DNA of 15,291 nucleotides from DATFXF01 sp035258565 (lineage in GTDB: Bacteria > Acidobacteriota > Terriglobia > Acidiferrales > UBA7541): contig DATFXF010000189.1 of the NCBI GenBank assembly GCA_035258565.1, forward strand, positions 1 to 15,291, read 5' to 3'. A model generated the notes under the pieces. It was not told the DNA's origin and did no database searches. It saw only the letters and a list, made by a program, of their open reading frames with translations. Of this stretch, positions 6,882 to 14,435 are shown one piece after another. The stretch's first letter is position 1. The number at the start of each line of letters is the position of its first letter. A program made the translations under genes and the position numbers.

Positions 6882-7594
6882 CCACGCCGCTGCTCGCGAC
6901 GAACGGGGTCCGTGCCAGCTACGGCGACTTCCAGGCACTGTTTGATATCACGCTTGAGGTCTACGACCGCGAGATCGTGACGCTGATCGGGGCGAATGGC
7001 GCAGGAAAGACGAGCACCCTGCGAGTCATTTCCGGTTTGCTGCGGCCGCAAAAAGGAAGCGTGCGCTTCCTCGGAGAGGAGATCTCCAAGAGGGCCCCCG
7101 ATGAAATCGTGGGACGCGGGGTCAGCCACGTCCCCGAGGGTCGCCAACTCTTTCCTTCCATGAGCGTAGAAGAGAATCTCGCTCTCGGCGCGTACATCGG
7201 GCGGGCACGGCCGAAACTCAAGCAGACCATGGAGGAACAGTTCGAATTGTTTCCTCGTCTCAAGGAACGCCGCAAACAGCTTGCCGGCACGCTCTCCGGT
7301 GGCGAGCAGCAAATGGTGGCTATTGCTCGGGCGCTCATGGCTGAGCCCAGGTTGCTGCTCCTCGATGAACCCTCGCAGGGCTTGGCACCCAAAATCGTGG
7401 AGGAGGTTTTCGACAAGATTCAACAAGTAGGCAAGAAAGGCCTCACCGTGCTCATGGTCGAGCAAAACGTAGTGGAGGGATTAAGCATTTCCAATCGGGC
7501 CTACGTTGTCGAAAACGGCGCGATCACGCTCGAAGGCACTGCCAAGGAGTTGCTGGCCAACACCCAGGTCCGCACCGCGTACCTGGGCCTGTGA
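6878..7594 (+). CDS. livF: Branched-chain amino acid ABC transporter ATP-binding protein LivF
   Basis: This is the second ATPase, 238 residues, almost identical in length to Escherichia coli LivF (237). It starts at GTG 6878, which overlaps the livG TGA (GTGA), with AGGAG at 6865-6869 about 8 nt upstream. Motifs are canonical: Walker A GANGAGKTS at residues 38-46, a region reading VPEGRQLFPSMSVEENL that is characteristic of LivF, the signature LSGGEQQ, Walker B LLLLDEPSQGLAP, and the switch region MVEQN. Because LivF has an intact signature while LivG does not, the heterodimer probably has one canonical and one degenerate ATP site. It is the last gene of the operon; a small hairpin lies directly after the stop. 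Confidence 0.95.
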   Translation: MTTPLLATNGVRASYGDFQALFDITLEVYDREIVTLIGANGAGKTSTLRVISGLLRPQKGSVRFLGEEISKRAPDEIVGRGVSHVPEGRQLFPSMSVEENLALGAYIGRARPKLKQTMEEQFELFPRLKERRKQLAGTLSGGEQQMVAIARALMAEPRLLLLDEPSQGLAPKIVEEVFDKIQQVGKKGLTVLMVEQNVVEGLSISNRAYVVENGAITLEGTAKELLANTQVRTAYLGL

Positions 7595-7749
7595 AGGTCT
7601 TCGGAGACTTCGCCTCGTCGCTGGACTCCAGGCGCACCTCACCCTTTAGCGCTCTCGATGGGGACGAGAGTTACGGATCTCTCCTCGTTCGGTGAGCGAT
7701 CGATGATCAAGTGCGGGATCGACGCCCTCGAGAGCGTGGCCGGATTCCG
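7595..7749. other. Convergent gap between livF and fbp with weak hairpins
   Basis: The interval separates two converging genes. Directly after the livF stop, AAG(G)TCT and AGACTT can pair around a TCGG loop (7595-7610) with one bulged base. Further on, CTCTCG (7652-7657) pairs with CGAGAG (7665-7670), and CGCTCTCG (7650-7657) could instead pair with CGAGAGCG (7729-7736). None is followed by a T-tract on either strand, so a terminator role is only a guess. Confidence 0.3.
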
Positions 7750-8910
7750 CTACGCCTTAGCAGCAACTGCCTCTTCTTTGCGTAGGGCGAACTCCTTATC
7801 GAGGGCCTTCAGTGTGTCCACAATCCCCGTGTAGGCCAACTCGGCATGCGAGGCCATCGTCGAACCGACAAATCCTTGACGGCGCCACTCGTCGGCCTTT
7901 TGCTGTACCTTCAGGCGTGTCGCGTCCCAGGCCACGTTCCCGAACAGGTCCACATATTCGTTGGCGAACCGCCCCTCGGCATCCATGGAGAAGGCTAGGC
8001 AAGAAACCAACGGCAAACAGAAGGCCCCGGCCACTGGGGTGTTGATGGCTACCGGCATCAGGGGCATGACGTGCGAACCGCGACAATCACCGGTGACAAA
8101 ATGGCCCAGCAGGTAGGGCTCCACTACTTCTTCCGGTGCGGGAAAGATTCCCTGCGTGCGCACGATGGCCACAGGATCGTCTTTACCGGTGTATTTCCCA
8201 GCGATGTTGTGCAGCCGCGTGGCCGAGACGGACACGACTTGCTCTTCCGGCTTGTAGCGCGAATGGACCGCCTCAATCGCGAACCGGTCGGGGTTTTGCA
8301 GCAGGCAGGCAACGTCCCAGATCCGCTCGGGAACATCGAGCCGCACGACCCGGTCGCTGTCTCTCGCCGTATGATCCATGTCAATGATCGTAAGCGTGAA
8401 GCCTTGATGCATCTTGGCGTTCAGTAGCAAACCGCCGTTGTGCATGGGGTCGCAGAAGACCGTGTAGAGGGGAAAGTTGTAAGCACCCGGCCCGCATTTG
8501 TCGGCGGCAAAGACAAGGAACGCCTCCGCCGGGCGGTCTTGGCTCTTCGGGTCGCGGACAAATTCGATTTCGGCGACCGCTGGGCCAGCACCCCGCACAT
8601 TGCCCGAAGGCGCGTCCACTAGCAGGTCCTGACCGGCGCCGTAGAGGCCTGCGCCCCTGGCCAGGTCTGTTGCAGCCAGAAAACAATCCCAGGCCAAGCG
8701 ATGGATCTCCCGCGCACCCACCCCGTGCTTGTGACTCATGATGATGGCGATGTCGTCGCCCGTCGAGGTGACGAGCGCGTCGAGCAGGAGGTCCGCCATC
8801 CGATCCCGCACGCGGGATCGCACAACGTCGAACATGGACTCGGAGGGCTTCGTGTGCCCGCCAATCGAGCCGACGTCGGCTTTGATTACTGAGAAAGTAA
8901 CCTTGTTCAT
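7750..8910 (-). CDS. fbp: Fructose-1,6-bisphosphate aldolase/phosphatase (archaeal-type, bifunctional)
   Basis: This 386-residue enzyme of the class V FBPase family condenses dihydroxyacetone phosphate and glyceraldehyde 3-phosphate and then removes the 1-phosphate, giving fructose 6-phosphate, a one-way gluconeogenic step. The start is ATG 8910 with AGGAGGG about 5 nt upstream. Residues known from archaeal structures are visible: Asp12 and His19 in KADVGSIGGH, Asp52-Asp53 in STGDD, Gln94-Asp95 in GAGQDLL, Asp137 in AADK, and Tyr240, Lys243 and Asp244-Asp245 in GKYTGKDDP, where the Lys forms the Schiff base. Tyr360 near the C-terminus corresponds to the Tyr that moves between the two activities. 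The C-terminal 26 residues are charged and Ala-rich. The family occurs in Archaea and several deep-branching or thermophilic bacteria. No aldolase or phosphatase partner gene is nearby, as expected for a single bifunctional enzyme. Confidence 0.93.
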   Translation of the reverse strand: MNKVTFSVIKADVGSIGGHTKPSESMFDVVRSRVRDRMADLLLDALVTSTGDDIAIIMSHKHGVGAREIHRLAWDCFLAATDLARGAGLYGAGQDLLVDAPSGNVRGAGPAVAEIEFVRDPKSQDRPAEAFLVFAADKCGPGAYNFPLYTVFCDPMHNGGLLLNAKMHQGFTLTIIDMDHTARDSDRVVRLDVPERIWDVACLLQNPDRFAIEAVHSRYKPEEQVVSVSATRLHNIAGKYTGKDDPVAIVRTQGIFPAPEEVVEPYLLGHFVTGDCRGSHVMPLMPVAINTPVAGAFCLPLVSCLAFSMDAEGRFANEYVDLFGNVAWDATRLKVQQKADEWRRQGFVGSTMASHAELAYTGIVDTLKALDKEFALRKEEAVAAKA

Positions 8911-8942
8911 CCCTGCCCTCCTGTTTCGATGTGCGGGTCGCA

Positions 8943-8948
8943 AATATA
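8943..8948 (-). promoter_or_regulatory. Possible -10 element for fbp
   Basis: TATATT on the minus strand (five of six matches) lies about 33 nt before the ATG at 8910. I found no good -35 at 16-18 nt, so the assignment is weak. Confidence 0.25.
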
Positions 8949-9252
8949 CACCATATGCCTTCCGCGAAACTATCACCCGAAAGTACTGGAAGTACCGCTG
9001 GGGGCCATCCCTGCCGAGAACAAAGGATTCATCCCTCTGACGCCATGGGCCTAGGTCCGATTCCGGACGCTTTGAGCGTCTGCCAGCCGCGAGCCTTGGA
9101 GGTGGCAGAGCGGGCGCTTCAGACCCACCTCACTTCGGTCAGGGTGATCCGAGCTTGACAGGGGAGCGTGGCTGGCCTAGGTTTGGGCGCAAGTTTGAAA
9201 CCGGAAATTCCGACTTCGGTATCCACACACTCGACGCGAAACGAGACCCGTA
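8949..9252. other. Divergent intergenic region between fbp and the amidohydrolase remnant
   Basis: No gene is evident here. A perfect hairpin, GACGCT (9066-9071) and AGCGTC (9075-9080) with a TTG loop, lies in the middle and could be an operator or transcript structure. A TTGACA at 9155-9160 on the plus strand could be a -35 for the broken amidohydrolase, but the matching position 17 nt later reads TAGGTT, a poor -10. Confidence 0.4.
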
Positions 9253-10537
9253 GTGAAGCAGTCGAGGAAACGTCTGCTCGTGGCCCCGGCGGCCATGTTT
9301 GTCACGATTGTAACCACTTCCATGACGGCTCACGCGCAAGTGGCGTCGAATGCTGCCATCGATGCCATCTACCCTCAAGTTGAATCGCTCTACATCGACA
9401 TCCACCGCAACCCCGAGCCAGCTCGGGTACGAGGTGACGACTGGCGTTGGCGGGAACGGTTTGGTGGGCGTGCTGAGGAACGGGACCGGGCCAACGGTTG
9501 CGCTGCGCACGGAACTCGATGCGCTTCCGGTCGAGGAGCAGACCGGGTTGCCCTATGCCAGCCAAGTGCACGTGAAGGACGATTCCGGCGCTGACGTGCC
9601 GGTAATGCATGCTTGCGGGCATGATCTTCACATGGCCGCGTGGATGGGGACGGCTACGCTGATGGCGCGGAACAAGTCCACCTGGACCGGTACCTTGTTG
9701 ATGATCGGGCAACCGGCGGAGGAGACCGTCTAGCGGGGCGTCGGCAATGCTGAGAGACGGGCTGTTCGAGTGGTTTCCGAAGCCCGGTTATGTGCTGGCT
9801 ATTCACGATGACAGCGATCTTCCTGCCGGGACCGTGGGTTTCGTGCCCGGCTATTCGCACGCAAACATGGATGCGCTGGCCATCACCATCTAGGGCAGGG
9901 GCGGGCACGGTGCCATGCCGCAGACGACCATCGATCCGATCGTGATTGCTGCCCGGACGGTGCTGGCGCTGCAGACGATCGTTTCCCGCGAGATCGACCC
10001 CCATGATCCTGCCATCATCACCGTGGGCTCCATCCATGGCGGAACGAAGAACAACATCATCCCGGATCAGGTGAAGCTGCAATTGACGGTGAGCTCGTAC
10101 CGGGACGAGGTCCGCAAGCACCTGCTGGCTTCCATCGCACGAATCGCGCGAGCAGAATCGGAAGCTGCAGGCGCACCGCAGCCGCCGAAAGCGGAGTTCT
10201 ATGCCCCGCATACGCCAATTACAACGATCCGGCGCTGACGGAGGGCATGGCGGCAGCCCTGCGTCGCAGGCTGGGCGAGGCAAAAGTAGTGGAGGTCCCG
10301 TCCAAGATGGTTTCCGAAGACTTCTCAGAGTACGGCCGCGCCGGCGTGCCCTCCGTGATGTTCTTTGTGGGCGCGGTGGACCCGACGAAGTACAAGGAAG
10401 CGAAGGCCAGCGGCACACCGCTACCGTCGCTACATTCCTCCAAGTTCTGTCCCGATCTAAGGCCCACGATAGAGACAGCGATGGCCACGGAGACGACCAT
10501 ACTGATGGAGCTGATGGGCAAACCGTCGGGGCGGTAG
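9253..10537 (+). pseudogene. M20-family amidohydrolase (HipO/IAA-amino acid hydrolase type), broken
   Basis: The intact protein would be an exported zinc-dependent hydrolase that cleaves N-acyl or amide bonds of amino-acid conjugates. It begins at GTG 9253 with a signal peptide ending AHAQ. The family then appears piecewise in three frames. Frame one gives IDIHRNPE. Frame two (to TAG 9731) gives LGYEVTTGVGGNG, LRTELDALPVEEQTGLPYAS, the metal motif HACGHD and QPAEE. Frame three (about 9735-10214) gives AMLRDGLFEWFPKP, LAIHDD, GRGGHGAMPQ and GGTKNNIIPDQ. The last part (10217-10537) returns to frame two with YNDPALTEGM, VSEDFSEYG and LHSSKFCPD. Lesions: a deletion removing the usual 15-20 residues after HRNPE, an extra base at about 9731-9735, an in-frame TAG at 9891-9893 where Lys or Arg is expected, and a lost base at about 10215-10217. 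All metal ligands remain encoded, so decay is recent or partly an assembly artefact. Confidence 0.85.
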
Positions 10538-10619
10538 GAAGCCACCGGATTCGGCTCCCGTCCCGAGGATGGGTTCTCCATCTCTCTCCCTAGGAAGGGC
10601 ATTCTCGAGGTCTCGAGAC

Positions 10620-10634
10620 TCTCTCTTAGAGAGA
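10620..10634 (-). terminator. Hairpin spanning the stop codon of the di-haem gene
   Basis: TCTCTC (10620-10625) and GAGAGA (10629-10634) form a perfect stem whose 3-nt loop is the TAA stop codon of the minus-strand gene. A palindrome GTCTCGAGAC follows just downstream on the minus strand (plus 10610-10619). No T-tract is present, so termination is uncertain. Confidence 0.25.
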
Positions 10635-11927
10635 CTTCAGGAACTCCAGGACGGCCTCCCGATCACTGGGAGAGAGTTTCTGAAAGCGGCGAGTGACCTC
10701 CTTCGCTTCTCCCTCGTGCCGCGCAATGGCGTCAGAAAGCGTTGCCGATGCCCCATCGTGCATCAACCGGTTGCGGAGACGCACGCCCCACAACGGCGCG
10801 GTGCGCAACTTATTCCGGCTCCTCTGAAAGTTTTCGAGCGACAAGTTCTTCCAAGTAATTGTGTACATATTCCGCCCGTAGTGCTCCTCCATGGCCATCA
10901 CAATGCCGTCGCCCGTTCCCACGTCGTGGAGCAGGAAATCTCCGAAAGGATGAAATGTCTTCTTTCCGAGCGCCTCTGGGACGGTAAAGGTTCCGCCGTT
11001 GATCTTTGTTCCGGTCGGTGCCGTGGTTAGGTCGCGCACATGACAAATCTCGCAACCGATCTTGTCAAACAGTTCCGAGCCCCTTCTTGCTTTCGGCGTG
11101 GCCGCAAGCACCTGGTCCCGCGGCGGGGCCTTGGTGGCACGGAGAAACCTGGCGAACCGGTCGATGTCCGCGAGCCCGTCCGGACCAGTCGTGTCGTTCG
11201 GTTCGGAGACCGTGTTACAGAGTTTGGTCACCTCGTCGGGAAACAACCGGTTGGTGATGCCCATTTCATTCAAATAGGCATCGCCGGAGAACGAGAGAAG
11301 GCTAGCTTGCTGATTTTTCCAGCCAAACCGGCCGATGCGGGTCTCACCGGGGGCTTCCACGACCGGGACGTAGAGTACCTGGCCACAGATCTTGCGGTGC
11401 GTGCTCTTGCATTGCTGGTTCGCGAGGTCCAGGAATGTTTGATCGGCCATTGCCTCGACGAATCCATCTCCCAGCAGATTGAGCGAAATTCGGGTCGTTC
11501 GGATCGTCTCTCTGTCCGGCAAGCGTTCGTGAATCTCCGTGCCAGGGAAGGCACCACTCGGACAGATCGCGCGATCATTCACCAGCGAGCGCCCCGTGAT
11601 AATCTCCGTCCCGCGGGCAATCGGGATTGCTGGGTTCTCGAAACGGCCGCCTGATCCGAGATGGCCTGCGCGAAATTCGGTCACCTGGCTCGCCCCACCC
11701 GAGGTCGGATCCTGGTGACACTCGCGGCAGGACTGCGCGTTATAGAGGGGGCCGAGGCCGTCCTTGATCGTTTCTATCTCATCGAACTTCGCTTGATCGG
11801 CCTGGTGGGTCGCGTCGTCTACCATACCGTTGCTGTTGTTACCGAAGCCGGTGGGTGCTTCCCGGAGTTGTTGGCCGACCGACGCCAGTGCGAAGCAAAG
11901 AGCTCCGGTTGCCAAGATGACCTTCAT
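10626..11927 (-). CDS. Exported di-haem oxidoreductase (DHOR / di-haem peroxidase-like)
   Basis: This 433-residue protein has two covalent haem-binding CxxCH motifs: CRECH at residues 67-71 and CEICH at 292-296. Spacing and surrounding motifs fit the di-haem oxidoreductase family (Pfam DHOR, often annotated thiol oxidoreductase), which is distantly related to bacterial di-haem cytochrome c peroxidases. Family-like segments include DGLGPLYNAQSCRECH, RISLNLLGDGFVEAM, HPFGDFLLHDVG and RTAPLWGVRLRNRLMHDG. The start is ATG 11927 with a G-rich AGGGGGG about 6 nt upstream. The first 19 or so residues form a short signal (VILATGALCFALASV), which fits haem attachment in the periplasm. The physiological substrate of this family is not firmly known; peroxide reduction or electron transfer is possible. 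No cytochrome maturation or partner gene lies next to it, and it converges on the broken amidohydrolase. Confidence 0.88.
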   Translation of the reverse strand: MKVILATGALCFALASVGQQLREAPTGFGNNSNGMVDDATHQADQAKFDEIETIKDGLGPLYNAQSCRECHQDPTSGGASQVTEFRAGHLGSGGRFENPAIPIARGTEIITGRSLVNDRAICPSGAFPGTEIHERLPDRETIRTTRISLNLLGDGFVEAMADQTFLDLANQQCKSTHRKICGQVLYVPVVEAPGETRIGRFGWKNQQASLLSFSGDAYLNEMGITNRLFPDEVTKLCNTVSEPNDTTGPDGLADIDRFARFLRATKAPPRDQVLAATPKARRGSELFDKIGCEICHVRDLTTAPTGTKINGGTFTVPEALGKKTFHPFGDFLLHDVGTGDGIVMAMEEHYGRNMYTITWKNLSLENFQRSRNKLRTAPLWGVRLRNRLMHDGASATLSDAIARHEGEAKEVTRRFQKLSPSDREAVLEFLKSL

Positions 11928-12062
11928 GGTTCGCCCCCCTTCTTCCGGTTGGTCCGCCAGCTCTTCCCGTCAGGCACGCCTGGGGGGATCCTTCCTCCCC
12001 TGAGCTCGTCTGTCCGGGAGACGCTCGTATCGACTGCTCCGACATTGTTCATATAGCTGTAG

Positions 12063-12221
12063 ATTGTAAAGCAGGTAAGGTTGAGGCAAGGTTGGCTTTC
12101 CGAGGTTTTCCCATTCAGTAATTGGCGAGGCATTGAGTTCACCGCGGCGCTCAAGGCCGACCGCGAATCCCTCGCGGACCTCATCGCCGAGTTCACTGAA
12201 CAAGAGACCCTTTCTCACTGA
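12063..12221 (+). pseudogene. Possible C-terminal remnant of a lost gene
   Basis: A plus-strand frame is open from the TAG at 12060-12062 to the TGA at 12219-12221. Its second half reads like a genuine acidic helical C-terminus (FTAALKADRESLADLIAEF, then TEQETLSH). There is no ATG or GTG start and no Shine-Dalgarno; only a TTG at 12081 could serve. I do not recognise a family. It may be the tail of a deleted gene, or chance in GC-rich DNA. Confidence 0.2.
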
Positions 12222-12230
12222 ACCGCCTGC

Positions 12231-12250
12231 GCATGGAAGTCCATGGAAGT
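12231..12250. repeat. Tandem direct repeat (10-nt period) next to the korA -35
   Basis: CATGGAAGT occurs at 12232-12240 and again at 12242-12250, an exact 9-nt repeat with a 10-nt period, close to one turn of DNA. It ends three bases before the TTGACA of the kor promoter, a typical position for an activator site. Confidence 0.5.
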
Positions 12251-12253
12251 GAC

Positions 12254-12282
12254 TTGACACTCACTCACGGCAGTTGTCTAAT
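12254..12282 (+). promoter_or_regulatory. Near-consensus sigma70-type promoter for korAB
   Basis: A perfect -35 TTGACA (12254-12259), an ideal 17-nt spacer, and TCTAAT (12277-12282, five of six matches) make this the strongest promoter-like sequence in the window. Transcription would begin near 12289, leaving a leader of about 164 nt before the korA ATG. Confidence 0.7.
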
Positions 12283-12336
12283 CTCATTCGTACGCGCGAG
12301 AGTTAAGCTGACGCGTTTGGCGACAACTGACCAGCT

Positions 12337-12378
12337 GGGGGAGTAGGTTTGGGTTGCCCCGGTTCCCCTTTTCTTTTT
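12337..12378 (+). promoter_or_regulatory. Terminator-like hairpin in the korA leader (possible attenuator)
   Basis: GGGGGA (12337-12342) can pair with TTCCCC (12363-12368) through five Watson-Crick pairs and one G-U, with a smaller GGG/CCC stem inside (12351-12353 with 12357-12359). It is followed at once by TTTTCTTTTT (12369-12378). A GC stem plus T-tract is the form of an intrinsic terminator, and it sits between the promoter and the ATG at 12453. The 20-nt loop makes the outer stem only moderately stable. Confidence 0.35.
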
Positions 12379-12452
12379 GGACCCTATTCTCCCCTATCCG
12401 TGACGGAGTCCGGGGGCAGGACGAGGAAGCCGAGACCCGCGGGGGGCTGCTT

Positions 12453-14426
12453 ATGAACAACGCTACGATCGGTATTGGGGGCGCTGCGGGCGATGGGCTA
12501 GATAAGACCGGCGATACTTTGGCTAAAACAGCCGCGCGGTTGGGCCTCCACGTTTATGCCTATAACAGCTACCAGTCGGTGATCCGCGGTGGCCACATCT
12601 GGTTGCGCGTCCGACTGGGGCAAGAGAAGGTCAGCTCGCAGGGCAACCATCTCCATGCCCTGATTGCCTTGAACCAAGACTCCATCGAGCGCCACGCCTC
12701 GGAGGTGGAACCCGGCGGTGTTGTCCTGTTCAACGCTGACAAGCTGCGATGCAATGTTCCCTTGCGCGACAACGTCCTTCCGGCCCCTCTTCCAGTTGGC
12801 GAACTGACGAAGCCCTTCGGCGCCGCACAGCCGGTGATGCAGAACACGGTCGCCATCGGAGCCCTGCTCTTTCTTCTCGGGCTAGATTTCGAGGTTGCGG
12901 GCCAAGTGCTCACGGATACCTTCACCCACAAAGGCAAGGCAGTCGTGGATCAGAACGTGAACCTAGCCCGTGCAGGCTACGAGTACGCCCGTGAGCGCTA
13001 TGTGCCACTCGGGTGCCGCTGGAACTTCTCTCGCAAGCCTCGGCCTTTCATCACCGGAAACGAGGCCTTTTCCCTGGGCGCTGTGGCTGCCGGCTGCAAG
13101 TTTTATTCCGCCTACCCAATGACTCCGGCCTCCTCCATTCTGCATTGGATGGCTGCGCACGGCGAACGCTGCGGCATTGTGGTCAAGCAGTGCGAGGATG
13201 AGTTGGCCGTGGCGAACATGGCCATCGGAGCAGGTTTTGCGGGCGTGCGCGCCATGTGCGGCACCTCCGGGGGTGGCTTTGCGCTGATGACGGAAGCGAT
13301 TGGTCAAGCAGGCATGATCGAAGCTCCGGTGGTCATCATCTTGGTTCAACGTGGCGGCCCTTCCACGGGCATTCCTACGAAGACGGAACAGGCCGACCTG
13401 AACCAGGCCTTCGGCGCTTCTCAAGGCGACTTCCCCCGCATCATCATCGCACCCGTGGACACCCCGGACTGCTTCCATAGCATGGTGGAAGCCTTCAACC
13501 TTGCAGAAAAATACCAGCTCCCCGTCATCATCATTTCCGACCTGCTGCTCTCGGAACATCCGGAAACCATCGAACTGACGGACCTGCCCACCGCGGTTCC
13601 CATCGAGCGGGGCGAACTGATCAACCGATGGAATGGTCAGAACGGGAACTACAAACGCTATGCGTTTACTCCTTCAGGGGTCTCCCCCCGTGCGCTCCCT
13701 GGTACCCCGAACGCACTACACGTGGCCGCGACCGACGAGCACGACGAGGAAGGGATTCTGATCAGCGACGTCTTCACCAATCCCGCCGTGCGCCGCAAGA
13801 TCGCAGAGAAGCGCATGAGAAAGCTTGCCCTCGCCTTGGGCGACCTTCCGGCGCCCCAGTTGGAAGGCCCCTCGGAAGCCGAAGTGACGCTCATCGGTTG
13901 GGGCTCAACCCAGGGCGTGATTCGCGAGGCCAGACAAGAACTGGCTGCGGTCGGTGTCCGCGCCAATCACCTTCATTTCAAGTATCTCCTACCCTTCCAC
14001 CGGCGTGAGGCCGGCGAAATTCTCGAACGGTCGAAGCGCTCCATCGCGATTGAAGTCAACGCCACCGGGCAGTTCGCCCGCCACCTGCGAGCGGAAACCG
14101 GCTATACCGTCCACGATCGCATCCTGAAGTATGACGGCGAACCCTTCGAGCCCCGCAACATCACTGAAGAGGTTTGCGCCATTCTCGAGGGTTGGCCGCG
14201 CTCCCTCGATGTCACCTCGGCCGAAGCTCGGGAGATCGCCTACCACTACATCCGCACTCATCTAAACGAAGAGCTGCGTCCCGGACAAATCGAAAAAGCC
14301 AGCGCCGACGGCGCCGAACAGGTGTGGCGGATCGAGATTGTGCATCGGGACTCTGGCCAGAAACACGGGGAGCTGCGCGTGGGGGTGGAGACCGGTTCAA
14401 CCTACTCCTGGCAGCCGGCCTCTTAG
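12453..14426 (+). CDS. korA: 2-oxoglutarate (2-oxoacid):ferredoxin oxidoreductase, fused gamma-alpha subunit KorA
   Basis: KorA pairs with KorB to convert a 2-oxoacid and CoA to acyl-CoA, CO2 and reduced ferredoxin, or the reverse. I chose ATG 12453 because a G-rich GGGGGG lies 6 nt upstream and the protein then opens directly with the gamma-domain motif TIGIGGAAGDG at residues 5-15. A TTG at 12354 would add a Pro/Phe-rich stretch unlike the family. The gamma domain covers about residues 1-190 and contains SVIRGGHIWLRVR. The alpha domain follows, with YPMTPAS at 221-227, the conserved KQCEDE at 245-250, and RGGPSTG from 300 leading into GIPTKTEQADL. The total of 657 residues resembles actinobacterial KorA. 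About 60 residues after EEVCAILEG form a C-terminal extension. The YPMTPAS motif fits 2-oxoglutarate-type enzymes, but the substrate is inferred. Confidence 0.92.
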   Translation: MNNATIGIGGAAGDGLDKTGDTLAKTAARLGLHVYAYNSYQSVIRGGHIWLRVRLGQEKVSSQGNHLHALIALNQDSIERHASEVEPGGVVLFNADKLRCNVPLRDNVLPAPLPVGELTKPFGAAQPVMQNTVAIGALLFLLGLDFEVAGQVLTDTFTHKGKAVVDQNVNLARAGYEYARERYVPLGCRWNFSRKPRPFITGNEAFSLGAVAAGCKFYSAYPMTPASSILHWMAAHGERCGIVVKQCEDELAVANMAIGAGFAGVRAMCGTSGGGFALMTEAIGQAGMIEAPVVIILVQRGGPSTGIPTKTEQADLNQAFGASQGDFPRIIIAPVDTPDCFHSMVEAFNLAEKYQLPVIIISDLLLSEHPETIELTDLPTAVPIERGELINRWNGQNGNYKRYAFTPSGVSPRALPGTPNALHVAATDEHDEEGILISDVFTNPAVRRKIAEKRMRKLALALGDLPAPQLEGPSEAEVTLIGWGSTQGVIREARQELAAVGVRANHLHFKYLLPFHRREAGEILERSKRSIAIEVNATGQFARHLRAETGYTVHDRILKYDGEPFEPRNITEEVCAILEGWPRSLDVTSAEAREIAYHYIRTHLNEELRPGQIEKASADGAEQVWRIEIVHRDSGQKHGELRVGVETGSTYSWQPAS

Positions 14427-14435
14427 GAGGACAGT

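Noticed and set aside
7650..7736. Inverted repeat CGCTCTCG/CGAGAGCG as a bidirectional terminator
   Set aside because: The arms are 71 nt apart and there is no T-tract on either strand. It is kept only as a weak note in the gap entry.
9731..9893. Two in-frame TAG codons in the amidohydrolase as a sign of amber recoding
   Set aside because: TAG is the normal stop of the binding protein, livM, fbp and korA here, and the same gene also has frame changes that recoding would not explain.
12354..12452. TTG start upstream of korA adding 33 residues
   Set aside because: The added residues do not resemble any KorA N-terminus, and the gamma-domain motif begins right after ATG 12453, which has a G-rich ribosome site.
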